Source of the DNA: Cutibacterium sp. | Lineage (GTDB): Bacteria; Actinomycetota; Actinomycetes; Propionibacteriales; Propionibacteriaceae | Assembly: GCF_030525615.1 (NCBI RefSeq) | Contig: NZ_JAUNEJ010000003.1 | Coordinates: forward strand, 106,711-170,710 | Direction of reading: 5' to 3' | DNA length: 64,000 bases | Shown here: one piece after another, positions 34,818 to 44,228 of the stretch | Numbering within the stretch: position 1 is the first letter of the stretch | How the letters are laid out: each line of letters starts with the position of its first letter | The notes under the pieces: generated by a model | The model's database searches: none | Seen by the model: the letters and a program-made list of their open reading frames with translations, nothing else | What the model was told of the DNA's origin: nothing | Made by a program: the position numbers and the translations under genes

Positions 34818-35695
34818 TGTCCACCGTGCAGCCCGGCATCCTTGCCCTTGGTTCCTCCCATCACTCCTACCTCATGTGGGACCTCGTCGATGGTGTCGAT
34901 GAGCGTCAGGCCGTCCAGCGTCTCCTTGAGGTGGCAGCAGCCGCAGGGTCCCCCGCGAGCACCCTGGTTGTCGTCGGATTCCGTCCCGAGCTGTGGGATC
35001 GCCTTGGTGAGCAGGGTATTGACGGACTTACGGGGTTTAACGAGCCGGTCGTTGGGGACGACGGGTTTACCATGCCTGCCACCCAGCACGACGCCGTGGT
35101 GTGGATTCAGTCCAGTTCCCGCGATGCTGTTTTCGACCGTGGCATGGGCATCCTTCAGGCTCTTGACGGACTGTTTCAGCTGGTCGACTGCACCGACGGC
35201 TGGGTCTACTGCCGGAACAAGGACCTCACTGGGTTCGTCGATGGGACCGAGAATCCGGCCATCACCGAGGCTCCCGGAATCGTCGCTGGCGACACCGGCA
35301 ACAGCGTCCTGCTGATCCAGCGCTGGCCTCACAAGGCCCGTCGTTGGACCTCCTTGCCGACTGGGGAGCAGGAGAAGGTCATTGGTCGCACCAAGGGCGG
35401 CGACGAGGAGCTGGATCCCCAAGTTGAGACTTCCCACGTTGCTCGCACCGACCAGGAAGATCACGGCGACATCCTGCGTCGCAACACTGCCTACGGTGAC
35501 GTCGCTCTGCACGGGACGATGTTCGTCGGGTTCGCCTCATCGAAGGACCCAATGCAGTCCATGCTTGAGTCGATGGCAGGCAAGGGCTGTCCGCGCGACG
35601 CCCTGACCCGCTACTCCTCGGTGGAGACCGGCGGCTACTACCTCATCCCATCGGCTGAGCGGATTGCCCAGGAGCTTCCAGAGGACGACGACTGA
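34817..35695 (+). CDS. Dyp-type heme peroxidase
   Basis: 292 residues. Hallmark GFVDGTENP with catalytic Asp142, proximal heme His207 (ETSHVARTD), distal Arg in ILRRNTAYGD and the C-terminal FASSKDP region. There is no Tat or Sec signal, so it should act in the cytoplasm; class B/YfeX-like by length and motif. These enzymes oxidise dyes, porphyrinogens or other aromatics with H2O2. It shares a divergent intergenic region with the nitrite reductase and lies near catalase, forming an oxidative and nitrosative stress neighbourhood. Confidence 0.94.
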   Translation: MSTVQPGILALGSSHHSYLMWDLVDGVDERQAVQRLLEVAAAAGSPASTLVVVGFRPELWDRLGEQGIDGLTGFNEPVVGDDGFTMPATQHDAVVWIQSSSRDAVFDRGMGILQALDGLFQLVDCTDGWVYCRNKDLTGFVDGTENPAITEAPGIVAGDTGNSVLLIQRWPHKARRWTSLPTGEQEKVIGRTKGGDEELDPQVETSHVARTDQEDHGDILRRNTAYGDVALHGTMFVGFASSKDPMQSMLESMAGKGCPRDALTRYSSVETGGYYLIPSAERIAQELPEDDD

Positions 35696-35767
35696 GGTCG
35701 GTCTCCCTAGTCAGGGGCTTATTGGCGATGATGGTCCGGGGCCTAAACGGTCTCGGACCTGGTCGTC

Positions 35768-36049
35768 TCAGGCGACCTTCACCGGGTGGTCTGGGTGGTT
35801 GTCCAACCATCCCTTGATGAAAGTACAGTCCGGGCGCACCGGCAGGTTGTGAGACGCGATGTCGTCGAGAGCACATCGTGCCAAGGCGCTGCCAACCCCC
35901 TTTCCGCTGAAGGGGTCGAAGACTTCGGTGTGAGGCATGACGACAATGTTCCCTTCGCGTCGAAAATCTGCGAATCCAGCGAGTTTGCCGTTGACATGAG
36001 CCTCGTAGCGTGACTGCTCGTCGTTTTTGGTGACAGTCGTATCGTTCAT
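35768..36049 (-). CDS. small GNAT-type N-acetyltransferase
   Basis: 93 residues, the length of the mini-GNAT family (YjdJ/Gtn-like). The acetyl-CoA loop is FSGKGVGSALARCALDDIA (with the pattern G-x-G-x-A/G), then LPVRPDCTFIKGWLDNHPD, the standard end of this family with the conserved Cys and Trp. The substrate is unknown. It faces away from catalase and converges with the Dyp gene. Confidence 0.85.
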   Translation of the reverse strand: MNDTTVTKNDEQSRYEAHVNGKLAGFADFRREGNIVVMPHTEVFDPFSGKGVGSALARCALDDIASHNLPVRPDCTFIKGWLDNHPDHPVKVA

Positions 36050-36184
36050 GCTCCCAGTGTCGAACCAGTGTGGTCTTTTTCAAGGCGCTTTGCAGCTGCG
36101 TTCACCGATGGCGACATCTGCTTGAAATGGCGTTGCCAAGGGGCAGTTTGGGAGTGAGTCCATAACGCATACGGAGGTTTCGTC

Positions 36185-37636
36185 ATGCCCATTGATCCCA
36201 CTAAGCCGTCGACCAATACGAATGGTTCCCCGGCTCCCAGTGATGAATTCTCCCTGACCGTGGGTGCCGACGGCCCGGTGCTGCTCCATGATGCCCGCCT
36301 GGTTGACACCTTGGCCCACTTCAACCGCGAGAACATCCCCGAGCGCAAGCCGCACGCTAAAGGGTCGGGAGCCTTCGGACACCTCGAAATCACCGCCGAC
36401 GTCTCGGAGTACACCAAGGCTGGGTTCCTGCAGAAGGGCAAGGAAACCCCGATGTTGGCCCGCTTCTCCACGGTCGCCGGTGAGCTCGGCAGCCCCGACA
36501 CCTGGCGTGACGTCCGTGGGTTCGCGCTGAAGTTTTACACCGACGAAGGCAACTTCGACATGGTCGGCAACAATACCCCGGTGTTCTTTATGCGCGACCC
36601 GATGAAGTTCCCGCACTTCATTCGTTCCCAGAAGCGCCTGCCGAATTCCGGCCTGCGCAGCCCCAACATGATGTACGACTACTGGAGCCTCTCCCCGGAG
36701 TCGGCTCACCAGGTTGCCTACCTCATGGGTCCACGGGGTATTCCGCTCAGCTACCGCACCATGAACGGCTACTCCTCCCACACCTACTCGTGGGTGAATG
36801 CTGAGGGGAAGATCACGTGGGTGAAATACCACTTCATCAGCGATCAGGGCGTCCACAACATGACCGCCGACCAGGCCAAGGCCGTTGTTGGAGATCATCC
36901 GGACATCCACCGCGAGGATTTGTTCAACCACATTGCCGACGGCGACTACCCGTCGTGGACCGTCAAGGTGCAACTCATGCCTTACGACGACGCCAAGAAT
37001 TATCGCTTCAACCCCTTCGACATCACCAAGGTGTGGCCGCACAAGGACTACCCGTTGCACACCATCGGCAGATTCACCCTAGACCGCAACCCGGAGAACT
37101 TCTTCGCCGAAATCGAGCAGGCGGCCTTCTCCCCATCGAACACCGTCGAGGGCACCGGTTTGTCTCCTGATCGTATGTTGCTGGGCCGCGTCTTCGCCTA
37201 CAACGACGCCGCCCGTCATCGTTTGGGAGTCAACTACGAGCAGTTACCCGTGAATCGTCCGACCGTGGCGACGAACCAGTACACCTTCGACGGCCAGATG
37301 GCCTATGAACATTCCGGGTCCGCGCCGACCTACGCCCCGAACTCCTACGGTCGGGCTTACACCACCGGCTACCGTGCCGGATCGGAGACCACGTGGGAAA
37401 CCGACGGTGAGCTCGTCCGCGCCGCCCAGACCCTGCACCCCGAGGATGACGATTTTGGTCAGGCCCACACCTTGGTCCACGACGTCTTTTCCGACCAGGA
37501 GCGCGACGAGCTCGTCGAGACCCTTGTTGACCTGCTGACCAATTTCGACATGGAGGAGCCGGTGATCGGCAACACCCTCACCTACTGGCGCAACATCGAC
37601 GCCGGTGTAGCCGACAAGATTGAGTCCGCCATGTGA
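36185..37636 (+). CDS. katA: monofunctional heme catalase
   Basis: 483 residues, clade 3 size. Catalytic His57 ([18 protein letters not shown]), distal Asn in [12 protein letters not shown], and proximal heme ligand Tyr339 in [15 protein letters not shown], where the canonical AYGDT-QR is slightly altered (YNDAAR). It breaks H2O2 to water and oxygen in the cytoplasm. Good ribosome site (GGAGG nine bases before ATG). Stands alone; ends at a long hairpin repeat that separates it from the convergent ABC exporter. Confidence 0.96.
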   Translation: MPIDPTKPSTNTNGSPAPSDEFSLTVGADGPVLLHDARLVDTLAHFNRENIPERKPHAKGSGAFGHLEITADVSEYTKAGFLQKGKETPMLARFSTVAGELGSPDTWRDVRGFALKFYTDEGNFDMVGNNTPVFFMRDPMKFPHFIRSQKRLPNSGLRSPNMMYDYWSLSPESAHQVAYLMGPRGIPLSYRTMNGYSSHTYSWVNAEGKITWVKYHFISDQGVHNMTADQAKAVVGDHPDIHREDLFNHIADGDYPSWTVKVQLMPYDDAKNYRFNPFDITKVWPHKDYPLHTIGRFTLDRNPENFFAEIEQAAFSPSNTVEGTGLSPDRMLLGRVFAYNDAARHRLGVNYEQLPVNRPTVATNQYTFDGQMAYEHSGSAPTYAPNSYGRAYTTGYRAGSETTWETDGELVRAAQTLHPEDDDFGQAHTLVHDVFSDQERDELVETLVDLLTNFDMEEPVIGNTLTYWRNIDAGVADKIESAM

Positions 37637-37684
37637 TCTGATTCAGCTACCCCGGGCGGTACTCCAGTACCCGTTTCCCCAGTC

Positions 37685-37763
37685 GCGCCAGTTTTGTGCA
37701 GTTGCGCCGCACATACCTGGCGCAGCTGTACAAAACTGGCGCAACTGCCACCCAACTGCCAGG
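37685..37763. repeat. long imperfect hairpin, copy A of a dispersed intergenic repeat
   Basis: Arms 37685-37708 and 37719-37742 pair over 24 bases with two mismatches (both would be G-U in RNA) around a 10-base loop; then ACTGCCACCCAACTGCC follows. About 50 bases recur at 52815-52867. It sits between the convergent catalase and ABC exporter genes, so it can also serve as a terminator. Confidence 0.85.
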
Positions 37764-37776
37764 GGACGGTTTAGGT

Positions 37777-39522
37777 TTAGTGCTGACTTGACCACACCTG
37801 CCACAAGCGGGCGAAGGGGCCGTTCCCGTGGCGCAGCTGATCGGGACGTCCGACCTCGACGATTCGACCATCCGCCATGACGGCGACGTCATCAGCCATC
37901 GCCACCTGGGACAGCCGGTGGGCTACCACCAAAGCTGTCCGTCCCTTCACCACCTGTGCAGCGGCGCGATCCAGGGAAGCCGCTCCCGAGCTTCCGGCCT
38001 CTGCCGTTGCTTCGTCCAGGAGGATGACCGGGGGATCGGCCAGCAAGGCCCGAGCCAGCGCCACGTGCTGAGCCTGGGCAGGTGAGAGCTTGATTCCCAG
38101 CCGTCCCACCACGGTGTCGATCCCATCTGGCAGGTTCTCCACCCACTCGGCACCGACCTGGCGCAAGGCTTCCAGCACCGCGTCACGGACCCGATCGGCG
38201 GGCCAATTGTCGGCGGTGGTCGGCAATCCAAGGGCCACGTCGTCGAGAAGACTGCCGGAGAAGGTGTGGATTTCCTGGCTGATGAGTACCGTTCGAGCCT
38301 TTTCGGGGGACATGACAACCTGGCCACACCGAGGTTCCAGCAGCCCCGCGACCAGTGCTGCCAGGGTTGACTTGCCAGCACCGGACTCACCGACCAGAAC
38401 CATGGTGTGTCCGGCAGGAATGTCCAGGCTTACCCCGTGGAGGACGTCCGGGCCGTCCTGGTAACCGAAACTCAGTCCTTTCACGTGAACCGAGACCGGA
38501 CCATGGTGAATGTGCTCGACGGCGACCGGTTCCTTCTGACGGGCGTACATCACGCCGACTACTCGTTGCAGACAGACCCAGGCGGCTTGCAGGTTGTTGA
38601 GGAACATCAGGAGGAACCGCACCGGGGAGAACAGCCTCAGCAACACCAGGACTGCCGTCGCCGCCGCACCGACGCTGAGACGGTGAGCGGTGACGAGGAG
38701 ATACCCCGTCCAGGCGACGCCGATGGTGGCGACGGCCTCCCCGACCAGCAGCCTGACGATCAAGGTGTTTCCAAGGAATCGCCCGCGCAGATTCCAGCGG
38801 ATCGCCTGCCACGATCCGCCCGCCGCTGTCCGCGTGCGTAAATTCTCCAGCCCAAAAGCCCGTACCACGTCAAGGCCGTGGATCGTTGAGAGGATGTGCT
38901 GGGACTGAGTTGTCGAGGCCCTTCTTTCGGCACGATAAACGGGCGGAGCAGTTCGCAGAAATTCCCTGATGGCCAGGCCGTAGAGAATCGCAGCGAGGGC
39001 TACGGGAAAGAAGAAGGCCGGGTGCAGGCTGGCCAGCGCTCCCACTGACACGAGCACCAGGATGATGGTGTTGACGAGGCGTGGCAGTGCGCCATTGGCA
39101 GCGTCGCGGACGGCGGTGACGTCGTCAGAGGCACGCGAGACAAGATCGGCTGTCCCTGCACGCTCTACCCGCTGTTGGTCCAGACCCAACCCGGATTCGA
39201 TCATCGGCTCGCGTAACCGGGTGACAATGGTCGTGAAGAAGGATGGCGTCAAGACCTGGGCGGCACCGTTGCAGATCCCTGACCCAATCACTGCGGCCGC
39301 CATGACGAGGGCCGGGGTGAGCAGTGAGGAGGATGGACGATCAGTGCGGGCCGCGTCGATGATCCATCCGGTCGCCATCGGCACAGCCAGGTCAAACAAG
39401 GCGGCTGCCGTGATGACCACGATCGCCCCGGCGAAGTAACCGCGTACCCCACCTGCCGCCCGGTGGACCTCGTGACGAACTTGGGCGGCAGTGGCAAGTG
39501 GAAGCCAACGAGGGGTACTCAT
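37777..39522 (-). CDS. half-ABC exporter, subunit with intact Walker motifs
   Basis: 581 residues: six membrane helices (about 30-310) and an ATPase domain. Walker A GESGAGKST and Walker B PVILLDEATAEAG are normal, the Q-loop region and H-loop (VVAHRLSQV) present, but the signature is LSPAQAQ in place of LSGGQ. It overlaps the partner subunit by four bases. As a pair the two would have one active ATP site (its Walker A with the partner's signature) and one dead site. It is the last gene of the B12-riboswitch operon on this strand. The cargo is unknown; a siderophore-, corrinoid- or peptide-like product of the cluster is possible. Confidence 0.9.
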   Translation of the reverse strand: MSTPRWLPLATAAQVRHEVHRAAGGVRGYFAGAIVVITAAALFDLAVPMATGWIIDAARTDRPSSSLLTPALVMAAAVIGSGICNGAAQVLTPSFFTTIVTRLREPMIESGLGLDQQRVERAGTADLVSRASDDVTAVRDAANGALPRLVNTIILVLVSVGALASLHPAFFFPVALAAILYGLAIREFLRTAPPVYRAERRASTTQSQHILSTIHGLDVVRAFGLENLRTRTAAGGSWQAIRWNLRGRFLGNTLIVRLLVGEAVATIGVAWTGYLLVTAHRLSVGAAATAVLVLLRLFSPVRFLLMFLNNLQAAWVCLQRVVGVMYARQKEPVAVEHIHHGPVSVHVKGLSFGYQDGPDVLHGVSLDIPAGHTMVLVGESGAGKSTLAALVAGLLEPRCGQVVMSPEKARTVLISQEIHTFSGSLLDDVALGLPTTADNWPADRVRDAVLEALRQVGAEWVENLPDGIDTVVGRLGIKLSPAQAQHVALARALLADPPVILLDEATAEAGSSGAASLDRAAAQVVKGRTALVVAHRLSQVAMADDVAVMADGRIVEVGRPDQLRHGNGPFARLWQVWSSQH

Positions 39523-41291
39523 GACAGCATTGCCTGGTAGTCCTGGCGGGCCAGCAGTTCGCGATGGGTGGCGCGGGCGACCTCATGGCCGTCGTCGTCG
39601 AGCATGACTACCTCGTCCATGCAGTCCAGCAGAGCAGGGGACGTGGTGGCAATGACGGTGGTGCGCCCCCGCCTCAATTCCTGCAGCCGTTGCGCGATGG
39701 TAGCGGTTGTGACGGCGTCGACGCTGGTGGTGGGATCGATCAGCACCAGGCCATCAGGGGAGTGCAGCAAGGCTCGGGCGAGAGCCAGACGCTGACGTTG
39801 GCCTCCGGAGACGTGACGACCGCCCTCCCCAACCTCCGTCTCGAGACCTCGTGGCAGCACTGTGGCGACAGTGTCCACAGCGGCGGCGTCAACGACAGCG
39901 TTGAATCTCGTTACCGTCGCCTGGCGATCCAGCACGATGTTGGCCCGCGCGGTGTCGTCAAAAAGCTCGGGGAAGCGGGGCGCCACCAACACCAGACGAC
40001 GGCGCTGAGATGGGTTGAGATGGCTGGCCGACACCCCGTTGAAGAGGGTTTGCGGCCCGTGGTCGATGGCGTCGGCCAGGGCGTCGCACACCTGCTGCGG
40101 GGCGACGATTCCTAGATGGATACCGGCGGGGATGTTGAGACAGAACTCGGGTTTCTCGACCGGTACCTGCAGCGATACCGCGCCGTCTCCGGGAGTCGTG
40201 CGGGTCCCGTCGTCGGGATGGACTGGCCAAGCGGCTGGACTGTTCAGCAGCTCGCAGAACCTGTCTCCGGAGGCATTCGCGTTGGCCAGCATAGTTGCGG
40301 TGTCCACGCCGAGGGCACGAAGTGGAGGCCCGAGGGTCTGCGCCAGACCCACCACCGTGACAAGTTGTCCCACACTGATGAGGTTTTTGAGAGTGAGCCA
40401 CCCGGACAACACGGTAAGAACGGTGATGAAAACCCCGACAGAGGCGTTGATAGTGCCGGTGTAGACACCCTTGGCCCGGCGGTTGCGCAATGTGGCTGCC
40501 AGCCCCGCTCGACTTGCCGCGCGAAACCTTTCGGTGGCCCGATGTCCAGCCGACAGCCCCTGAATGACCCGCAATCCGCTGGTGAGATCGGCGGCGGATC
40601 CAGCCACTGCGGCTTCGGCTCGCCGCTCCCGGTGGGTGCTGCGCTTGACCGGGGCGACTCCCTTGACCGACAACAGGATCAGCAGTGGCACTATGCACAC
40701 CGTTGCCAGCACTAGCCAGCCGTTGATGAGAGCCATTGAGATTAGGGCGCCGAGCAGGGTGACGATGTTGCCCGGGATCGAGGTCAAGGCGATGAAGGCT
40801 CGTGACACTGCCCGGACGTCGGTGACGACGACTGCAAGAAGGTCACCTGGAAGACGGGACTTTCCGCCGATTCCCTGCGGGGCGGTGATCCGGTCCAGGG
40901 CTTGGACGCGCAGATCATGTTCGGCCAGCCCGGCACCGACGTTGGTCTGCATCCTCACCGTCTGGGCGACTGCGCGAACCACATAGGCCAGTGCTACCAG
41001 GGCCAGCCAGCCAGCGAGGGCTGCCGCATTGGCGGCGACGACTCCATCATCAATGGCATGGCCTAACGCAACAGGCACCCCGATGTTGACCAAGCTGACG
41101 AAAGCCGAGGCGATTGACCCGGGTAGCAGCCAGCGTTTCCCGTCGCGAGCCATGTGACGCACCACGGCCCGACCGTCGTGGACCTCGTGCAGGTCAATGA
41201 GAGCGGTGTCGATGGGTGGCGGAGTCTGTTTTGGGACGTGCGGTAGCCACCGCAGCTTCGGCTGCCAGTGACGGTGGGGAGTTCGTATCAC
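39519..41291 (-). CDS. half-ABC exporter, subunit with degenerate Walker A
   Basis: 590 residues. Six membrane helices (about 55-330), then an ATPase domain in which the Walker A is lost (IVAPQQVCDALADAID), Walker B ends DP (VLIDPTTSVDA, no catalytic Glu), and the signature VSGGQRQR is intact. Thus it complements the next gene, whose Walker A works but whose signature is damaged. It starts at GTG ending at 41291, overlapping the stop of the ChlI-like gene (GTGA), so it belongs to the same operon. Confidence 0.9.
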   Translation of the reverse strand: MIRTPHRHWQPKLRWLPHVPKQTPPPIDTALIDLHEVHDGRAVVRHMARDGKRWLLPGSIASAFVSLVNIGVPVALGHAIDDGVVAANAAALAGWLALVALAYVVRAVAQTVRMQTNVGAGLAEHDLRVQALDRITAPQGIGGKSRLPGDLLAVVVTDVRAVSRAFIALTSIPGNIVTLLGALISMALINGWLVLATVCIVPLLILLSVKGVAPVKRSTHRERRAEAAVAGSAADLTSGLRVIQGLSAGHRATERFRAASRAGLAATLRNRRAKGVYTGTINASVGVFITVLTVLSGWLTLKNLISVGQLVTVVGLAQTLGPPLRALGVDTATMLANANASGDRFCELLNSPAAWPVHPDDGTRTTPGDGAVSLQVPVEKPEFCLNIPAGIHLGIVAPQQVCDALADAIDHGPQTLFNGVSASHLNPSQRRRLVLVAPRFPELFDDTARANIVLDRQATVTRFNAVVDAAAVDTVATVLPRGLETEVGEGGRHVSGGQRQRLALARALLHSPDGLVLIDPTTSVDAVTTATIAQRLQELRRGRTTVIATTSPALLDCMDEVVMLDDDGHEVARATHRELLARQDYQAMLS

Positions 41292-42280
41292 GCTGCTCCC
41301 GGAGCGCCGACCGATTCGAGGGGACGTCGCCTCATACGGTGTGGCAAGACGAGCCGGGCAGCCTGAGTGAGGTCGTCAGCGGTGATCGTGGTGCGTCCGT
41401 TCCACGCCGCCAGGGTGCGTGCAGCTCTCACCATCATGATGTCGGCGCGGTGCCCGTCGACATGGGCGTTGATACAAGTGCGGGCGACAGTCATCAGAGT
41501 CTCGTCGTCGATGTGGACCTCCTTAACAAGTGCGGTGGACCGTACGATTCGTTCGCTGATGTCGTGGCTCTGGTGTTCCCACCTGCGAGAGAAGCCACGT
41601 GGGTCGTCTTCGAAGGATAGTCGCCGCCGGATGACCTCGATACGTTGCTCGGGGTTATCCTCCCCCTCGACGCTCACGCACAATCCAAACCGGTCGAGCA
41701 GCTGAGGACGCAGTTCTCCTTCCTCCGGGTTCATGGTGCCTACCAGGGTGAATCGTGCCGGATGGGTGACGCTGACCCCCTCACGCTCAACAGTGTTGAC
41801 CCCCATGGCCGCTGAGTCCAGCAACAGGTCGACGACGTGGTCGTCGAGGAGGTTGACCTCGTCGACGTAGAGGATCGCGCGGTGGGCGGCGGCCAACAGG
41901 CCAGGTTCAAAACGGCGTCGCCCCTCGCGAAGGGCCGTCTCCATGTCAAGGGTGCCCGTGACGCGATCCTCGGTGGCACCAACCGGAAGCTCGACGACAG
42001 GCACCTGGACGGTGCGGGGGGCGGGCATATGTTCGGGCAAACCAAGTTCGGCGGCGTGGGCCGAATACTCCTCGGGGGACAGGTGGTAGGCCCCAGGGAT
42101 CTCCTGGTGTTCGGGAAGGAGAGCTGCCAGGCCGCGTACTGCAGTGGACTTGGCAGTTCCCTTTTCGCCGCGAATGAGCACCCCGGACAGGTCGGGGCTG
42201 ATGGTGGCGAGAATGAGCGCCAGCTTCATCTCCTCCTGTCCGACGATGGCGCAGAAGGGGTAAACAGGGCCATGTGCCAT
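41288..42280 (-). CDS. ChlI/BchI-like AAA+ subunit of a metal chelatase
   Basis: 330 residues. AAA+ ATPase with Walker A RGEKGTAKST, Walker B ILYVDEVNLLDDHVVDLLLD, sensor 1 GTMNPEEGELRPQLLDRFGL and an arginine region. Magnesium-chelatase I subunits have this exact order. They hydrolyse ATP to drive metal insertion by a CobN/ChlH-type large subunit. The start ending at 42280 (MAHGPVYPF) has GAAAGGA upstream. 13 bases separate it from the ChlD-like gene upstream in the operon. Confidence 0.92.
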   Translation of the reverse strand: MAHGPVYPFCAIVGQEEMKLALILATISPDLSGVLIRGEKGTAKSTAVRGLAALLPEHQEIPGAYHLSPEEYSAHAAELGLPEHMPAPRTVQVPVVELPVGATEDRVTGTLDMETALREGRRRFEPGLLAAAHRAILYVDEVNLLDDHVVDLLLDSAAMGVNTVEREGVSVTHPARFTLVGTMNPEEGELRPQLLDRFGLCVSVEGEDNPEQRIEVIRRRLSFEDDPRGFSRRWEHQSHDISERIVRSTALVKEVHIDDETLMTVARTCINAHVDGHRADIMMVRAARTLAAWNGRTTITADDLTQAARLVLPHRMRRRPLESVGAPGAA

Positions 42281-42293
42281 GTCAGCGGTCCTT

Positions 42294-44228
42294 TCAGGGT
42301 TGGGTCGGGTCGAGCTGGGAGACAATATTGACAAGATCGTCGGCACGCAGGTCGTCGATACGTAGGCATGGTCCGCCCAGAGCCGTCGCGATGTCTCTGG
42401 CCCGGGACAGCCGAATACCGCGAGGATCTTCGGTGTCGATGACGACCCAGCTGAGGCGTCGATCGGCACCGATTTCGCCGGCTACCCGAATCGCCTCGTC
42501 GGTGGCGCGGGCATTGGGGCTGCCATCCAGAGCGACATTGCCCCGCCCGTCGGTCACAAGCACCAGGAGTGGACGGAGATCAGGATCCTTCAGCAACAGC
42601 GGCCGGACGACCTCACAGGCTTTGACAAGACCTGCCGCCAAGGGAGTGCGGCCGCCGATGGGAAGCTCGGACAGGCCACGCTGGGCCACCTCCACCGAAG
42701 AAGTCACCGGGACGAGCACCTCGGCTCGTTCGCGGCGGAAACCGATCAGACAGACCCGGTCACGCTTGACGTAAGCGTCAAGCAATAAGGAGAGGACTGC
42801 CCCCTTGGATGCGGTCATCCGGCCTCGTGCCCCCATTGATCCGGAGGCGTCGACAACAAAGATGACACAGGAAGCCGATCGGCCACTGCGCACCTTGGCC
42901 CGCCAGTCCGCAGGTTCAATGTGAACCGCCATCGCTGAACGGTGCGGGTCAGCACGCCGTGATTTCTGGTGGATTGCGGCGGCGCGCAGGGTGGCGTCTA
43001 GAGCGAGGTCATCGGGGACGGTGGTGGGGCGTGCCGAAATGTAACGGCCACGTCGATCCTTGCTGAGGGTGCGCAGACGTCGGCCGGAAGCACGGCGGGC
43101 CAGACGATCCTGGTCGGGTTCCAGCGGTCGGACGGCGAAGGGGTCCCCGACGGCAGCGACCTGATCGGCAGGGGACTGCTGGTCTGGCTGGTGATGTTGG
43201 TCGGCGTCGGAAGCACCGTCCGTGTGGTTATCGGGTTGCTGATCGTCCTGGCTGCTGGGTGGGGAAGCAGATCCCTCCCCTTCCAACCCGTTTTCCACAT
43301 CGTCACTGGAGTTCTGGTTGGGATGGTCCGGCTGCTGGTGTTGCTGGTCGTCGGTCGTGTGGTGTTCTGGTTGGGGAGGTTCTGATGGGGTTTCGTCTCT
43401 GCGACGATGCCGTAGCACCATCTCGCTGACTGCCAGCACGTCATCTTCGGTGGCGATCCCATGGCCCGCCAGAGCGGCGTGTGCTCGGGTGGCCTCGGCC
43501 ATGACGATGTCGGCGCGGTGCCCGGCGACGTGGTTTTGTCGGCACAATGAGGTAATGAGTTCGGTGACAATCTCGTCGAGATGAACCCCATCAACTACCT
43601 TGCGGGCCGTCTCAATGGTGGCTGTTTGACGACTCTCGGCTTCCTGCCACGTGGAGAGAAAAGCGGTGGGGTCGGCGTCATAGCACAGTCGCCGCCGGAT
43701 GATCTCGGCGCGAGTTTCCGGGTTGACCTCGCCATGCACGTCGACGCACAGTCCGAACCGGTCCAGCAACTGGGGTCGCAGTGCCCCCTCTTCCGGGTTC
43801 ATGGTTCCAACCAGGACGAATTGGCTTGTCATAGCCGCCGTCAGCCCCTCGCGCTCGACCCGAACGGTTCCCGCGCAAGCGTCGATGACAAGGTCAACGA
43901 GATGATCGTCAAGGAGATTGACCTCATCGACGTAGAGCACTCCGCCGTCGACTTCGCTCAGCAACCCCGGCTGAAGTATCGGTCGTCCCGACGCCAACGT
44001 GGCCTCAAGGTCGAGTCCACCGACAAGGCGATCCTCGGTGGTCCCCAGGGCTAACGTCCTCATCACCTGGCCCGGTAGCAGTTTCGCCAGTCCACGGACC
44101 ACCGTGGACTTCGCGGTCCCCTTTTCCCCACTGAGCACAACCCCGCCGATACGCGGGTTGACCGCGCACAACAGCAAGGCCAGTTTTGTCTCCTCCTGCC
44201 CGACGATGGCGGTGAACGGGTAGGCCAT
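42294..44228 (-). CDS. ChlD/BchD-like AAA+ and VWA subunit of a metal chelatase
   Basis: 644 residues in three parts. The N-terminal AAA+ domain still has intact Walker A (SGEKGTAKST) and Walker B (GVLYVDEVNLLDDHLV). The middle (about 285-370) is a Gln/Asp/Pro/His-rich, disordered linker. The C-terminal von Willebrand A domain has MIDAS DASGSMGARGRM with T at GGRTPLAAG and D in VTDGRG. ChlD-type subunits bridge the ATPase ring to the chelatase. ATG ending at 44228 overlaps the CobN stop. The intact ATPase sites are somewhat unusual for D subunits, many of which are degenerate. Confidence 0.92.
   Translation of the reverse strand: MAYPFTAIVGQEETKLALLLCAVNPRIGGVVLSGEKGTAKSTVVRGLAKLLPGQVMRTLALGTTEDRLVGGLDLEATLASGRPILQPGLLSEVDGGVLYVDEVNLLDDHLVDLVIDACAGTVRVEREGLTAAMTSQFVLVGTMNPEEGALRPQLLDRFGLCVDVHGEVNPETRAEIIRRRLCYDADPTAFLSTWQEAESRQTATIETARKVVDGVHLDEIVTELITSLCRQNHVAGHRADIVMAEATRAHAALAGHGIATEDDVLAVSEMVLRHRRRDETPSEPPQPEHHTTDDQQHQQPDHPNQNSSDDVENGLEGEGSASPPSSQDDQQPDNHTDGASDADQHHQPDQQSPADQVAAVGDPFAVRPLEPDQDRLARRASGRRLRTLSKDRRGRYISARPTTVPDDLALDATLRAAAIHQKSRRADPHRSAMAVHIEPADWRAKVRSGRSASCVIFVVDASGSMGARGRMTASKGAVLSLLLDAYVKRDRVCLIGFRRERAEVLVPVTSSVEVAQRGLSELPIGGRTPLAAGLVKACEVVRPLLLKDPDLRPLLVLVTDGRGNVALDGSPNARATDEAIRVAGEIGADRRLSWVVIDTEDPRGIRLSRARDIATALGGPCLRIDDLRADDLVNIVSQLDPTQP

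Noticed and set aside
36080-37060. A 326-codon frame antisense to catalase
   Set aside because: Catalase has all its heme and catalytic residues; the antisense frame shows no recognisable domain.
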